A stretch of 64,000 nt of DNA from Paenibacillus agilis (GTDB lineage Bacteria; Bacillota; Bacilli; Paenibacillales; Paenibacillaceae): contig NZ_VNJK01000007.1 in assembly GCF_007786455.1 (NCBI RefSeq), positions 1-64,000 on the forward strand, written 5' to 3'. Under the pieces are notes generated by a model. That model was given only the letters and a program-made list of their open reading frames with translations, was not told where the DNA came from and ran no database searches. This document shows, one piece after another, positions 22,612-30,591 of the stretch. The translations under genes were made by a program, and so were the position numbers. Positions within the stretch are counted from its first letter, which is position 1. Every line of letters starts with the position of its first letter.

Positions 22612-23343
22612 CTGAACAATAAAGTGAAAAAGAAAGCCCTCAGAATTAGAGTAAATGCGAAAGAAAGTAGTAGACCTCGTCGTCATGTAGAAGCCAATCT
22701 CGTTTTTAAAAGTGTGTCCCATGAATTTACAGACGCGAAGACAGAATGGAACATCGATCGTTGTGTAGATAAAGACAGTGAAGGCTTCTCATCAAGCTGT
22801 GAATTATGCAACATGACGGGTCTAAAATATAATTTCGTCTTGTCTAACCCCAGCACCAATGAAATGCTTCGAGTGGGGACAACCTGCATTGTCCGCTTTA
22901 ATATAGGAAAAGGTGTAGTTGATGTAGATAGTGGTATCACTCTTTTACAGAACAAAGCCAATGAATTTGTACATCTTCATAATCTTCAAACTATGGTAAA
23001 TGACGTTTTGCTTATCACCCCAGACCCCAACACCCTACGTCAATTCTACGAGCTGCTAAAAAAGATAATGGACATCAAAGGCATCAAACACCCAACTGAC
23101 CAACAATTGAAAGAAGCCTTCTGGGGAGATAAAGCCTCTTCCATAGAAGATAAATATAAGCTTATGCGTATGCGAATGATATGGGACAAGCCAGGAGCAA
23201 TCGATACCCATAAAGTGAAGAAAACAAAGTATGAACCTGTTCCAAAAGAACATTCAACGTTTGGTTATAAAAGAAGGTCCCGTGTACAAACTACACTCGG
23301 TACATCTGGAGCAACTAGAGATCCACAGCGAAAATATTCTTAA
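22612..23343 (+). CDS. Unknown basic protein, possible zinc binder
   Basis: 243 aa if translation starts at CTG 22612, 8 bases after AAAGGAGG, the only good binding site; in-frame starts upstream (first codon 22525) lack one. Basic N-terminus (NKVKKKALRIRVNAKESSRPRRH). CELCNMTG and TTCI in the middle could form part of a metal site. C-terminus SRVQTTLGTSGATRDPQRKYS. Plus strand, own terminator at 23434-23475. Not recognised. Confidence 0.65.
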   Translation: MNNKVKKKALRIRVNAKESSRPRRHVEANLVFKSVSHEFTDAKTEWNIDRCVDKDSEGFSSSCELCNMTGLKYNFVLSNPSTNEMLRVGTTCIVRFNIGKGVVDVDSGITLLQNKANEFVHLHNLQTMVNDVLLITPDPNTLRQFYELLKKIMDIKGIKHPTDQQLKEAFWGDKASSIEDKYKLMRMRMIWDKPGAIDTHKVKKTKYEPVPKEHSTFGYKRRSRVQTTLGTSGATRDPQRKYS

Positions 23344-23433
23344 CCAAGTAAATAGATGCATAGATGTAATCGAATAATCGATGACACATCGTTCATATAG
23401 ATGATTTTTTTCTTCTAGACTGGTTTTAATCTT

Positions 23434-23475
23434 AGGGGCTCTTAGCGACTTTTTGCTTAGAGCCCTTAGTTTTTC
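23434..23475 (+). terminator. Plus-strand terminator
   Basis: GGGGCTCTTAGC ... GCTTAGAGCCC followed by TTAGTTTTTCT, 90 bp after the stop of 22612-23343. Confidence 0.75.
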
Positions 23476-23518
23476 TATGAATAGAAGATTTCCAGAAGGA
23501 AAACAACCTTTTGCGGCA

Positions 23519-23576
23519 GCCATCTGTCGTTTACAATCAAGAGCTGGTGTAAGCCAGGTATCCTTTCACCTCAAAC
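23519..23576 (-). ncRNA. Motif E copy 4
   Basis: Minus strand: AAAGG, ATAC, hairpin CTGGC-TTACA-CCAG, CTCTTGATTG. A further E-like segment (TTTCCAGAAGGAAAACAACC on the plus strand) lies at 23477-23496. No gene follows closely on the minus strand, so here the motif stands alone. Confidence 0.5.
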
Positions 23577-23594
23577 AGAATAAGCAGCATGCTG

Positions 23595-23692
23595 TTGACA
23601 ATAACCAATTACTTATGTGATAATTAGTTCTCTAATTCCTTGTATAGAAATGTTTGAGCGAAACCGCGTACCTGCCAAGGCGCGGTTTTTTT
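23595..23692 (+). ncRNA. Small RNA gene (promoter plus terminator)
   Basis: TTGACA (23595-23600), 17 bp, TGATAA (23618-23623), predicted start near 23630. Terminator AAACCGCG ... CGCGGTTTTTTT at 23661-23692. The RNA would be about 63 nt with no ORF. The terminator core recurs at 7386-7413. Confidence 0.6.
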
Positions 23693-23779
23693 ATTTCATA
23701 GAAGATCGATATTCACTCACCAATTAACTAACCCATCTCAGGCTTTGCACATCAGGATCCAATCCGCAATCGATTCCCG

Positions 23780-24259
23780 TTATTCCTTCCTCTCTTGCGT
23801 GTAAATTAGATTACCGTCTTGTCTAAGCTCCGTTAAGTGATAACCTATCAGCTGCTGCGGCAACGCTAATGGACCATAACGGCATGATTCACAACAAGCA
23901 AACTTAATGTGTACCTGGTTTTTAACCCACGAAGGATCAATTCTAGGACGGACAATCATCTCGAACGTGAGCTGATAAGCTATGCGCGTAATACGTGGCA
24001 CCACCGTATCGCAGTAATCGCAATAGAACGGCAAATACCCATCAAACAAATCCCCCGCCGGATTTACATTCATATCCTGACGATACCAAATCATCCGTAA
24101 ATGATCGTAAATTGCATACACATTACCATACATGGAGCGCCTAAACTCCCATCGGCTGCCGTGGCTTAAAAGTTCGTCCCTCCTCTTTTTACTTCTAGCA
24201 TCCATTCGAATATTGACATACCTTTTATGCATACAGGGATTCTGTGATATATAAGGCAT
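23780..24259 (-). CDS. Unknown protein with CxxC pairs
   Basis: 159 aa from ATG 24259 (AAAGGA upstream). YCDYCDTVV in the middle and CCESCRYGP towards the C-terminus make a four-cysteine zinc site likely. Basic N-terminus (NIRMDARSKKRRDELL). Motif E copy 5 lies 60 bp upstream. No family recognised. Confidence 0.65.
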   Translation of the reverse strand: MPYISQNPCMHKRYVNIRMDARSKKRRDELLSHGSRWEFRRSMYGNVYAIYDHLRMIWYRQDMNVNPAGDLFDGYLPFYCDYCDTVVPRITRIAYQLTFEMIVRPRIDPSWVKNQVHIKFACCESCRYGPLALPQQLIGYHLTELRQDGNLIYTQERKE

Positions 24260-24317
24260 TCCATAACAATCCTTTCAGAGATCTTCCTGAATCGATTGAA
24301 CGACATCCAGGGCAGCG

Positions 24318-24370
24318 AGCAGCTGCACGTTTCAATCAAGAGTTGGCGTAAGCCAAGTTTCCTTTAAGCC
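24318..24370 (-). ncRNA. Motif E copy 5
   Basis: Minus strand: AAAGG, AAAC, hairpin TTGGC-TTAC-GCCAA, CTCTTGATTG, then CGTGCAGCTGC. About 60 bp upstream of the 23780-24259 start. Confidence 0.5.
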
Positions 24371-24424
24371 TGGAAAGGGATGCTACCCCTTCCCAGGTAC
24401 TTTCATTGTGTTGTTTGCAGCAGG

Positions 24425-24778
24425 CTATCCACCTTCTGTTACAGATAAGTTAATCTGACGGATTACATCTGGATCAAATACACAGAGTTCAATTTCTCCT
24501 GAAGGATAATGAATAGCTATTGCTTTACAATTAAACTCCTTGACCATTTCTGGCCAAGTCTCTTCATTAGGGTGTTCGACCTCCCAGCACTTGAAATCTA
24601 TATGCTTCATTTCTGCCGCCGGAATATGTGCCTGAATAATACTTCCACCAAAGAGTGAAGCACCGTCTCTACTAGAAGAGAAGTAAACTCCATCCCCCCA
24701 TATTCCCAAACTGGTATGAAATCTTGTTTTTAAAATCATTTCCTTGTTCGTTTTCGACGTGCCGTGATACCAGTTCAA
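24425..24778 (-). CDS. Putative mono-ADP-ribosyltransferase (PARP-like fold)
   Basis: 117 aa. Three spaced blocks match the H-Y-E triad of diphtheria-toxin/PARP-type ARTs: NWYHGTSK at the N-terminus (His), GDGVYFSSSRDGASLFG in the middle (Tyr), and GEIELCVFDPDVIRQI near the C-terminus (Glu). It is short but complete for this fold. Could modify a host target or DNA. Assignment by eye; no macrodomain partner in the neighbourhood. Confidence 0.5.
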   Translation of the reverse strand: MNWYHGTSKTNKEMILKTRFHTSLGIWGDGVYFSSSRDGASLFGGSIIQAHIPAAEMKHIDFKCWEVEHPNEETWPEMVKEFNCKAIAIHYPSGEIELCVFDPDVIRQINLSVTEGG

Positions 24779-24790
24779 CGCTTCCCCCCT

Positions 24791-25030
24791 TTAGTAATAG
24801 CCAACGCGCACAGCACCTGGATGAATAAATTGTATGATGTGATAAAAGGACTCTATCCGTCTAATGGCTTCATCGATGGAATCAAACTGAATTTCCCACA
24901 ATTGAGCGCAATCTGTGTTCATGATTCGGATGTAACCGTCATCCTCTACAATTAATAAAGCTTTATCATCATTTACGATAACCAGGCTGCCGATTTCAGG
25001 TTTTGTACATGTCAGTTGTTCTAGAATCAT
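24791..25030 (-). CDS. Unknown small protein
   Basis: 79 aa from ATG 25030 (AGGAGGA upstream). Beta-rich (GSLVIVNDDKALLIVEDDGYIRIMN) then a helix (SIDEAIRRIESFYHIIQF). 12 bp from the ART-like gene, so likely same operon. The beta-rich half might be a DUF-type accessory domain; not recognised. Confidence 0.65.
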   Translation of the reverse strand: MILEQLTCTKPEIGSLVIVNDDKALLIVEDDGYIRIMNTDCAQLWEIQFDSIDEAIRRIESFYHIIQFIHPGAVRVGYY

Positions 25031-25103
25031 TGAATGTCCTCCTCGATGTTGAAAATTCCAGTTCAATCGGGTCTCGGTGAATCCGAGATCCGATTGACAG
25101 CTT

Positions 25104-25427
25104 CTAAGTAATGTACAAACTCCTTTCGTGTATCTCTTGCCTACCTGGTTCCATTAGTACATATCGAACGCAGGCGTAACCGGAATTACTGTCATAGTCA
25201 ACGCTCACTTGCCATTGTGCTCTATCCGTTTTAGCCATGAACGCAAGTTGTCCTTCTTTGGTCAACCCAATGAATCGGGCCGACTGGAAACCAAGCATTT
25301 CAACTAAAGCATTGGTAATATCAACTGCATGCTCTTGATTGTCCCCCGCACTCAGCCCGTAAAAGCTTTTAGGATCTTCTGTATACCCCTCGTTGTACTC
25401 AATCAAGCTCCTATGTATCTTACTCAT
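25104..25427 (-). CDS. Unknown protein
   Basis: 107 aa from ATG 25427; AAAGGA eight bases upstream favours it over ATG 25436. Contains ALVEMLGFQSARFIGLTKEGQLAFMAKTDRAQWQVSVDYD. In the operon between the ArdC-like and ART-like genes. Not recognised. Confidence 0.6.
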   Translation of the reverse strand: MSKIHRSLIEYNEGYTEDPKSFYGLSAGDNQEHAVDITNALVEMLGFQSARFIGLTKEGQLAFMAKTDRAQWQVSVDYDSNSGYACVRYVLMEPGRQEIHERSLYIT

Positions 25428-25498
25428 GCTGTTCATCCTTTCATTTGGTGGTAGGAGATTCCCAGCCTTCGGTTTATCCAAAGGCTGGCTTATTTCAT

Positions 25499-26317
25499 CT
25501 ATGCAACTTGCTTTGCTGATTGATTACGTTCTTTTTCAATCATTTCAATGATCTGGCAAGCTGTTTTTTGAATAGTGCTTGCAGCACTTTCGATATCTTT
25601 GGATTCCTTGGAGCCGTTCCACCCAGCAACATAGCCGAATGAGTATTGGCTTGTATCAAATCCAAAATAGGAAAGAACGACATAGGCTGTCCCTTCTGCT
25701 TCTACTTCCTCCATTCCTCGCGTTTTAGAGGAATTTTTATGTAGATAGGCATGTGACATTTCATGTATAAGCGTTTTACACTTATGAAGAGAAGCCATTC
25801 CCTTTTTAATTTTGATTTGATCCGTTACGGGGCTATAGCTTCCCTTTATCCCTTTCGACAATGTAGTTTCCTCGATAGGAAATTCGCATATGGACTTAAG
25901 CGTTTCGTAAAAGCTTTTTAGCTCTTCTGTTTCCATTTTTAATTCTGGCGTTAAGGTAGGCAGCTCTTCTCCCCCCGTTTGGGAGATGTCAAAAACAGAA
26001 ACCGGATAATAGCCGTTTACTTTTGGTACCTCCTCCTCCGTTTCTTCGTCTTTCTCGATTTTGATAGAAGGAGCCCATATCTTTATCGCTTTTTCACCGC
26101 GCTGAACGAATCTCTTTACTTTTTTCCACTCTTTAAATCCGAGAATTCGCGTTGCATGCGGGCATTGTAAGTAGATAAGAATGGTATTCCTCCATGAATA
26201 TTTATGAAACAGCGATTGTACCTTCAAAAACTCCTTCCATGCCTGCGAATCATAAAGGCTATCAACTCCTGATTTCAAAACTGCGTAAAGCTCATTTACC
26301 TTTTGATTGTTGCTCAT
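25499..26317 (-). CDS. ArdC-type antirestriction metalloprotease
   Basis: 272 aa from ATG 26317 (AGAGGAGTG upstream). The N-terminal about 110 residues (SLFHKYSWRNTILIYLQCP ... GFKEWKKVKRFVQRGEKAIKIWAP) are the ArdC ssDNA-binding domain. The second half is a zincin with HEMSHAYLH and a downstream Glu in EEVEAEGTAYVV, like ImmA/IrrE. ArdC proteins protect incoming plasmid DNA from restriction. Its place on a replicon that also carries Dam and Dcm methyltransferases fits. Confidence 0.88.
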   Translation of the reverse strand: MSNNQKVNELYAVLKSGVDSLYDSQAWKEFLKVQSLFHKYSWRNTILIYLQCPHATRILGFKEWKKVKRFVQRGEKAIKIWAPSIKIEKDEETEEEVPKVNGYYPVSVFDISQTGGEELPTLTPELKMETEELKSFYETLKSICEFPIEETTLSKGIKGSYSPVTDQIKIKKGMASLHKCKTLIHEMSHAYLHKNSSKTRGMEEVEAEGTAYVVLSYFGFDTSQYSFGYVAGWNGSKESKDIESAASTIQKTACQIIEMIEKERNQSAKQVA

Positions 26318-26376
26318 GATGAACACTCCTCTATATGAAATATGGTGGGCAGGATGTCATCCTGCCCTTATCGGAA

Positions 26377-26484
26377 TTAGCGAAGAAGTAAAGACCCTTG
26401 AACCGTTAAGTTCTTAAGCGCTTGAAGACGCTGTAATTTGGAAATTGCGATTGCTTGCTGTGACTTTGTTGTCAAGGAAACCAT
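26377..26484 (-). CDS. Small ORF headed by leader A4
   Basis: 35 aa if ATG 26484 is used; AAAGGAG touches that ATG, so the in-frame TTG at 26475 (spacing 9) may be the real start, giving 32 aa. The peptide is basic and helical (KSQQAIAISKLQRLQALKNL). It sits where the other A leaders have their gene. Confidence 0.45.
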   Translation of the reverse strand: MVSLTTKSQQAIAISKLQRLQALKNLTVQGSLLLR

Positions 26485-26511
26485 CTCCTTTAGATTTATG
26501 GATTAACCCCA

Positions 26512-26915
26512 CTTCCAACTTCGGCTGCCGGTCTAGCCCGAGCGGCAATGAGCGGAATCATTTAGGGATTGGAAACAGAAAAGTGACTTGCGAACTTACT
26601 AGCTTGCGTATTATGTTTTCAAGGAGCTTTCTTCCACATGTCGTAGCCGTCATAGCCATGATTTTCACGCCGAAGGCAGCCATGCAAGGGTTTACCCTTT
26701 AGGGACGGCGTAGCCGCCCTTGCATGGCTGTATGCGGTGTGATTGGCTAACATTGACGGATACGACATGGCTTTGGAAGAAGCGGATGAAAACATGGAGG
26801 AGCACGCTAGTTTCGCAACCAACACTTTCGTTTCCAATCCCTTTGTGAGGCGCATGCCCTGGGCGCCGAGCAACCGTGACAACTGGCGCAGCCGGTTGTC
26901 TACCTTGCCCTTGAC
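26512..26915 (-). ncRNA. Structured leader RNA, family A copy 4 (A4)
   Basis: Most diverged A copy. Stem AGCCATGCAAGGG (26688-26700) with CCCTTGCATGGCT (26717-26729); outer stem CATGTCGTA and GCCGTCA with TGACGG and TACGACATG. The same positions in A3 have different but paired bases. The loop block GGGACGGCGTAGCCGCCC is invariant in all copies. It ends 28 bp before the 26377-26484 ORF. 26916-27057 and 27092-27239 show nothing I can name. Confidence 0.65.
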
Positions 26916-27057
26916 CTTCATCTTTGTTTTGTTCTGTTGTTTCAAGACCGTCTTTGAAAAGAATAGGAAGTTATAGAGAAGGAATATCTCTTATAGGAAC
27001 AGCTGCTGCAGAACGATCCCTATATGAGCTGCAGCATGCAGTTAGTTATGAGGAAAT

Positions 27058-27091
27058 AAAAAAAAGCCCCTTCGGGCAGCGAAGGAGCTTT
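27058..27091 (-). terminator. Minus-strand terminator
   Basis: AAAGCTCCTTCG ... CGAAGGGGCTTTTTTTT read on the minus strand, 150 bp beyond the stop of 27240-27434 and before leader A4. Confidence 0.8.
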
Positions 27092-27239
27092 ACATCTATT
27101 TGAATATGATATGCAGTTTATCAGTAACACCTTCCACCCTTAACACCACTTTATAAATCCGTTTACCAAAGGAAGTAAACTCGTGAATAATTAGCTGTTA
27201 TCAACAAAATAATCGATGGTGAGCATTAGAGACACATCT

Positions 27240-27434
27240 CTAAGTTGTAAAGTCCATCAAGCCGGCGGCCATTAACAATAACGTTCCAATGATAACGATG
27301 GTAACTGAGATTCGCTTTTTTAGTTTCGATCTACCTTCATCTACTGTAAAGGGGCTAAACAGTAGACCTATAAAACCTAGAACTTGAAGAATTATTGCTA
27401 TTATTACACCTGAGATATTCAAATAGCCCATCAT
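27240..27434 (-). CDS. Small two-helix membrane protein
   Basis: 64 aa; hydrophobic segments ISGVIIAIILQVLGFIGLLF and ISVTIVIIGTLLLMAAGLM separated by a basic loop (GRSKLKKR). AAGGTG upstream. Function unknown. Confidence 0.65.
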   Translation of the reverse strand: MMGYLNISGVIIAIILQVLGFIGLLFSPFTVDEGRSKLKKRISVTIVIIGTLLLMAAGLMDFTT

Positions 27435-27494
27435 GCTTCACCTTACCTTATTATTTTTATGAATTTCTATGACGACTTCGCAGTAGCTTTTGTC

Positions 27495-27749
27495 TTAAGA
27501 AATAATCCCTATTTGGAACTTTTCATACGAACTATCTCCATCATAGCGTATAAGAAACTCAAGGATTATCTTTGTCCCATTGAAGCTTTTACCATTGTTG
27601 TTATACCCTAAATCCGGCTGCTTTACGGCTTTCCCCATCTCAACTAATTTCTCAACTACAGCTTGTCTTTCTTCTACATCGACTGCTTTAACCTCTGGCA
27701 TATACTCTTTTAAAACGTAATATGTAGTGAGATTTATGATATTGTCCAT
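27495..27749 (-). CDS. Unknown small protein
   Basis: 84 aa with AAAGGAG upstream of ATG 27749. MDNIINLTTYYVLKEYMPEVKAVDVEERQAVVEKL suggests helices; no motif recognised. Lies upstream of the two-helix membrane protein. Confidence 0.65.
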   Translation of the reverse strand: MDNIINLTTYYVLKEYMPEVKAVDVEERQAVVEKLVEMGKAVKQPDLGYNNNGKSFNGTKIILEFLIRYDGDSSYEKFQIGIIS

Positions 27750-27784
27750 ATGATTACTCCTTTATATTAAAAGTCGTTACTGCT

Positions 27785-27865
27785 TCATACCTTTCCAGAA
27801 AAATAGCCAATCAGAAATGCAATAACAGCAATGATTATTCCTCTCTTCCAGCTATATTTATTCAA
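27785..27865 (-). CDS. 26-aa single-helix membrane peptide
   Basis: TTG start at 27865 with GAGGAG five bases upstream. MNKYSWKRGIIIAVIAFLIG then YFSGKV: one transmembrane helix. Too short for routine annotation; support is the binding site and the membrane-peptide form. Confidence 0.5.
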   Translation of the reverse strand: MNKYSWKRGIIIAVIAFLIGYFSGKV

Positions 27866-27958
27866 TTTTACTCCTCATTTCTTGATTTCTTTTCAAGCAT
27901 GATTCGTTTTATTACAGCCATGCTGTTCTCGCCCCTAGTTCAACAAATTCATTTTCAT

Positions 27959-28102
27959 TTAATAGTTCAATAATGTTATTGAACCAAATAATACTATCAA
28001 AAGTATGAAGTTGAAGGCATTTGGAAATCTCTTTGATCTATTCGGCATATATAGTAACAGGCTTAAAGAAAGAACCAAGATACAGAAATATAGAATGGTC
28101 AT
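27959..28102 (-). CDS. 47-aa two-helix membrane peptide
   Basis: AGGAGG six bases upstream of ATG 28102. Two hydrophobic segments (TILYFCILVLSLSLLLYM and FNFILLIVLFGSITLL) around a basic NRSKR loop. Part of a cluster of very small membrane proteins (27240-30508). Confidence 0.6.
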   Translation of the reverse strand: MTILYFCILVLSLSLLLYMPNRSKRFPNAFNFILLIVLFGSITLLNY

Positions 28103-28132
28103 TTTAACCTCCTTCTAGCAGCAGGCTACTAT

Positions 28133-28318
28133 TCATTGAAAATTTTTAAACGACTGTCCAATGATTGCAGAGGATTTAAGGTCAGTCTTATCATCATTTA
28201 ATAAGTGCTGATTTGTGACCAGTTTAATCTTCTTTATGTGTTTTCTCAGTTCTTGTGAAGGATTTGGTAATACCCTATAGCCTTCATCCAGATATGTTTT
28301 GCTAGGGTTATTTTTCAT
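28133..28318 (-). CDS. Small basic protein
   Basis: 61 aa from ATG 28318; GGAAGTG lies upstream. Lys-rich (KNNPSKTYLDEGYRVLPNPSQELRKHIKKIKLV). Unrecognised; start uncertain (TTG 28360 gives 75 aa). Confidence 0.5.
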   Translation of the reverse strand: MKNNPSKTYLDEGYRVLPNPSQELRKHIKKIKLVTNQHLLNDDKTDLKSSAIIGQSFKNFQ

Positions 28319-28385
28319 CCTAGTAGACACTTCCTTTTTTCTTGTCTTTAGTCCAGCCAACCGGCTTCATAAGCAATCAGCATAA

Positions 28386-28967
28386 TTATTTTAAGGTTAA
28401 ATTCGTGTTCATTCGATTTTTGAGAGTTTGATTTCCACAATAGGGACAAAACATCATTTCCTCTTCAATCCCGTCGAAGAAACACTTGATACATTCTCTT
28501 TCTAGCTTCTTCAATTCCATATCATTTATGACTTGTATATTAAGCTGAATCGGTCGTTTTAAATAAGTTCGGAAAGCTTTCCAAGCGGTTTCCTCAAAAC
28601 CATCGGTGGACAAACCAAGGTGTTTGCATACTTTGTATCCAATAACCCAAGCCATTATTTCATCCCACCAGATAAATAGGAAGTAACGATATTCACCATT
28701 CTTCCACTTCTGACGGCGGAGTAAGTGAAGCTTCCTTCCTGCCAAGGACATTTTTTTAATATATAGCCAATGACCTAATTCATGCGATAGAGAGTGAGCG
28801 TAGTCATTAGTGACATTTGTGGCTTCTGAAGGAAGATAGATTGTTGGTGCATTATTACTATTGATTATCAATGAAAAACTGCCTGTCATCGAATGAATAG
28901 CCGAGACTTTTAAGTTAATGCCTTCCTTTTGAATAACATCAAGCAATCGTTCTATATGTTCCATCAT
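28386..28967 (-). CDS. ImmA/IrrE-like metalloprotease with C-terminal zinc ribbon
   Basis: 193 aa from ATG 28967 (AAGGAG upstream; the next ATG is also possible). The zincin motif SHELGHWLYI is at about residue 80. Further C-terminal WWDEIMAWVIGYKV supplies the third ligand (Glu). It ends with a zinc ribbon ECIKC ... FCPYCG. ImmA-type proteases cleave repressors or antitoxins. No HTH repressor is adjacent, so the substrate is unknown. Confidence 0.75.
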   Translation of the reverse strand: MMEHIERLLDVIQKEGINLKVSAIHSMTGSFSLIINSNNAPTIYLPSEATNVTNDYAHSLSHELGHWLYIKKMSLAGRKLHLLRRQKWKNGEYRYFLFIWWDEIMAWVIGYKVCKHLGLSTDGFEETAWKAFRTYLKRPIQLNIQVINDMELKKLERECIKCFFDGIEEEMMFCPYCGNQTLKNRMNTNLTLK

Positions 28968-29013
28968 ATTCTCCTTATTAAGGATATCCACTAATTGCTT
29001 GATCAAGAATAGC

Positions 29014-29370
29014 TCAGTTATCTTCTATTAGGATTAGAGGAAAAGTATGTTCTGTCACCTGATTGTTCAGGAATGATTGAACATCACCAATATGAGCTGG
29101 ATCAATTTCAAGGTACCAGCGAATATGAATGGCCGTTTCTCGATCATTCCAAGGGAAGAGTCTATAGATATCTTCGACTCTTGCCGGTGGACTTAAGACC
29201 GTCATAAGTTCCTTGCGGAGCTGTCCATAGGAGACTTTTTTAAGACCATTCTTCAAGTTACACTCGTAATTTTGGTTTTGAAGGAAGGTAATTAACGCCT
29301 TCTGAATTTCTTTTGGCATATCCTTATTTATTGTGAATTGAGTATATTCCAGTAATTCATATCTCTTCAT
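29014..29370 (-). CDS. Unknown protein
   Basis: 118 aa from ATG 29370 with AAAAGGAG upstream; the longer frame overlaps the upstream gene. Contains KVSYGQLRKELMTVLSPPARVEDIYRLFPWNDRE. Directly precedes the ImmA-like protease gene (gap 46 bp); could be its regulator or substrate, but no motif shows this. Confidence 0.65.
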   Translation of the reverse strand: MKRYELLEYTQFTINKDMPKEIQKALITFLQNQNYECNLKNGLKKVSYGQLRKELMTVLSPPARVEDIYRLFPWNDRETAIHIRWYLEIDPAHIGDVQSFLNNQVTEHTFPLILIEDN

Positions 29371-29398
29371 AGCAAAACTCCTTTTAAGAACACTATCT

Positions 29399-29875
29399 TC
29401 ATAATTTTGATGTGGTACTACCATTTGATTTCCCATATGTTCTTTTTGGAGCATGCATTGCTTTTAAATCAAAAGGATTTAATCCTTGCTTTACAACCCT
29501 CGAATAATGCAAGCCACAATAACCTTTAGCTGAATGATCATCCTCACAACCTGGAATTGAACAAATGAGTGGATATTTTCTTTCTGTTTTTACAAACTGT
29601 TTTCTGTGCTCATAATAGTGTTTCTTACACAGTCCTTTAACATTCGTTGGTTGCTCATCACCATCATCGAGCAAACAGATATGACAAAGAGTCTCCATTG
29701 CTATGTTAGAAATTTCTGATAGGATAGATAGCTTTTCTTTGTTACTAGTATCCCCTTGTAAAACCTTTGACATTTCAAACAATAGAGTAGAAAACCGTTT
29801 TGGAGATCTGAATAATTTATTCAATTGCTTATTGTCCAAAAACTCACTCGAGGTCATCTGTTTCTTGTATTTCAT
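29399..29875 (-). CDS. Unknown zinc-finger-like protein
   Basis: 158 aa. Two CxxC/H clusters: CHICLLDDGDEQPTNVKGLCKKHYYEH and CSIPGCEDDHSAKGYCGLHYSR, typical of small treble-clef-like folds in phage and plasmid proteins. Start overlaps the region just after the upstream stop (3 bp), suggesting coupling; no strong binding site. Confidence 0.65.
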   Translation of the reverse strand: MKYKKQMTSSEFLDNKQLNKLFRSPKRFSTLLFEMSKVLQGDTSNKEKLSILSEISNIAMETLCHICLLDDGDEQPTNVKGLCKKHYYEHRKQFVKTERKYPLICSIPGCEDDHSAKGYCGLHYSRVVKQGLNPFDLKAMHAPKRTYGKSNGSTTSKL

Positions 29876-29878
29876 AAT

Positions 29879-30094
29879 CTACATAAACTCGACTGTCAGG
29901 TGAGACAGGTTCATGTCGTCGATTTGATTCAACAAGTCATCTCGGCCTTTATCTGTTCTTACTAGCTCGCGTTTATCGCCGTTTTCTTCTACAAGATAAG
30001 CTATAAGTTTCTGTTTACTACCGTTTTCAAAAACTTTAATCTCCATTTCTGTATAAGCTCCTTTATTTAATCTACCTTTCAACTCTTTATCCAT
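29879..30094 (-). CDS. Unknown small protein
   Basis: 71 aa from ATG 30094 (AAAGGAGAG). Begins MDKELKGRLNKGAYTEMEIKVFENGSKQKLIAYLVEE; beta-rich. First gene of the coupled run 30094-28386. Confidence 0.65.
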   Translation of the reverse strand: MDKELKGRLNKGAYTEMEIKVFENGSKQKLIAYLVEENGDKRELVRTDKGRDDLLNQIDDMNLSHLTVEFM

Positions 30095-30128
30095 GCTATT
30101 CTCTCCTTTCATACTGACAAACAAGTAA

Positions 30129-30296
30129 TCATTTTGTAGTTGTGCGAAACCGATTAATAAATAGAGCGAGAATTAGGCCGACCATAATGATTGGAGTTAA
30201 CAACCAAAGTGCAGTTATGTATCCATAATTCACTCTAATCAATACCAGCATTAGGACTTGCACCAATACGATGATCCTTATTGATCGGTGCATCAT
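30129..30296 (-). CDS. 55-aa two-helix membrane peptide
   Basis: ATG ATG at 30296/30293 with GAGGAA upstream. Hydrophobic segments RIIVLVQVLMLVLI and ITALWLLTPIIMVGLILALF, ends NRFRTTTK. Function unknown. Confidence 0.55.
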   Translation of the reverse strand: MMHRSIRIIVLVQVLMLVLIRVNYGYITALWLLTPIIMVGLILALFINRFRTTTK

Positions 30297-30349
30297 GTTT
30301 TCTTCCTCAAAGGCTTATAAAATATCTCCCAAGATCCTCGGATTAGCAC

Positions 30350-30508
30350 TCATAATGCAATCATTAATCCACTAACCGTTACTACTTTTTCAGAAATGGT
30401 TAATAATCCATTTCTAGAGAAATCTACAGCACTTGCAAGCTGATAGATTACAAAACCAACCATTACGGGGTATGAAAAAGCTGTAAACATATAAGATTTA
30501 CTTTTCAT
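30350..30508 (-). CDS. 52-aa membrane peptide
   Basis: AGGAGG nine bases upstream of ATG 30508. Two hydrophobic stretches (FSYPVMVGFVIYQLASAV and VVTVSGLMIAL). Function unknown; same small-membrane-protein cluster. Confidence 0.55.
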   Translation of the reverse strand: MKSKSYMFTAFSYPVMVGFVIYQLASAVDFSRNGLLTISEKVVTVSGLMIAL

Positions 30509-30591
30509 AACATGCTCCTCCTATCATAATAATCTGCTTTCAGGCGCTTCGTGTTACACCTTAATTTTTTAAGGTATACGCCTCCATGAAT

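Noticed and set aside
23254..23523. 89-aa minus-strand ORF
   Set aside because: Antisense to the end of 22612-23343 and its terminator; no binding site.
27892..27945. 17-codon ORF ending in the binding site of the 26-aa peptide gene
   Set aside because: Too short and no Shine-Dalgarno sequence; could be a coupling leader but unsupported.
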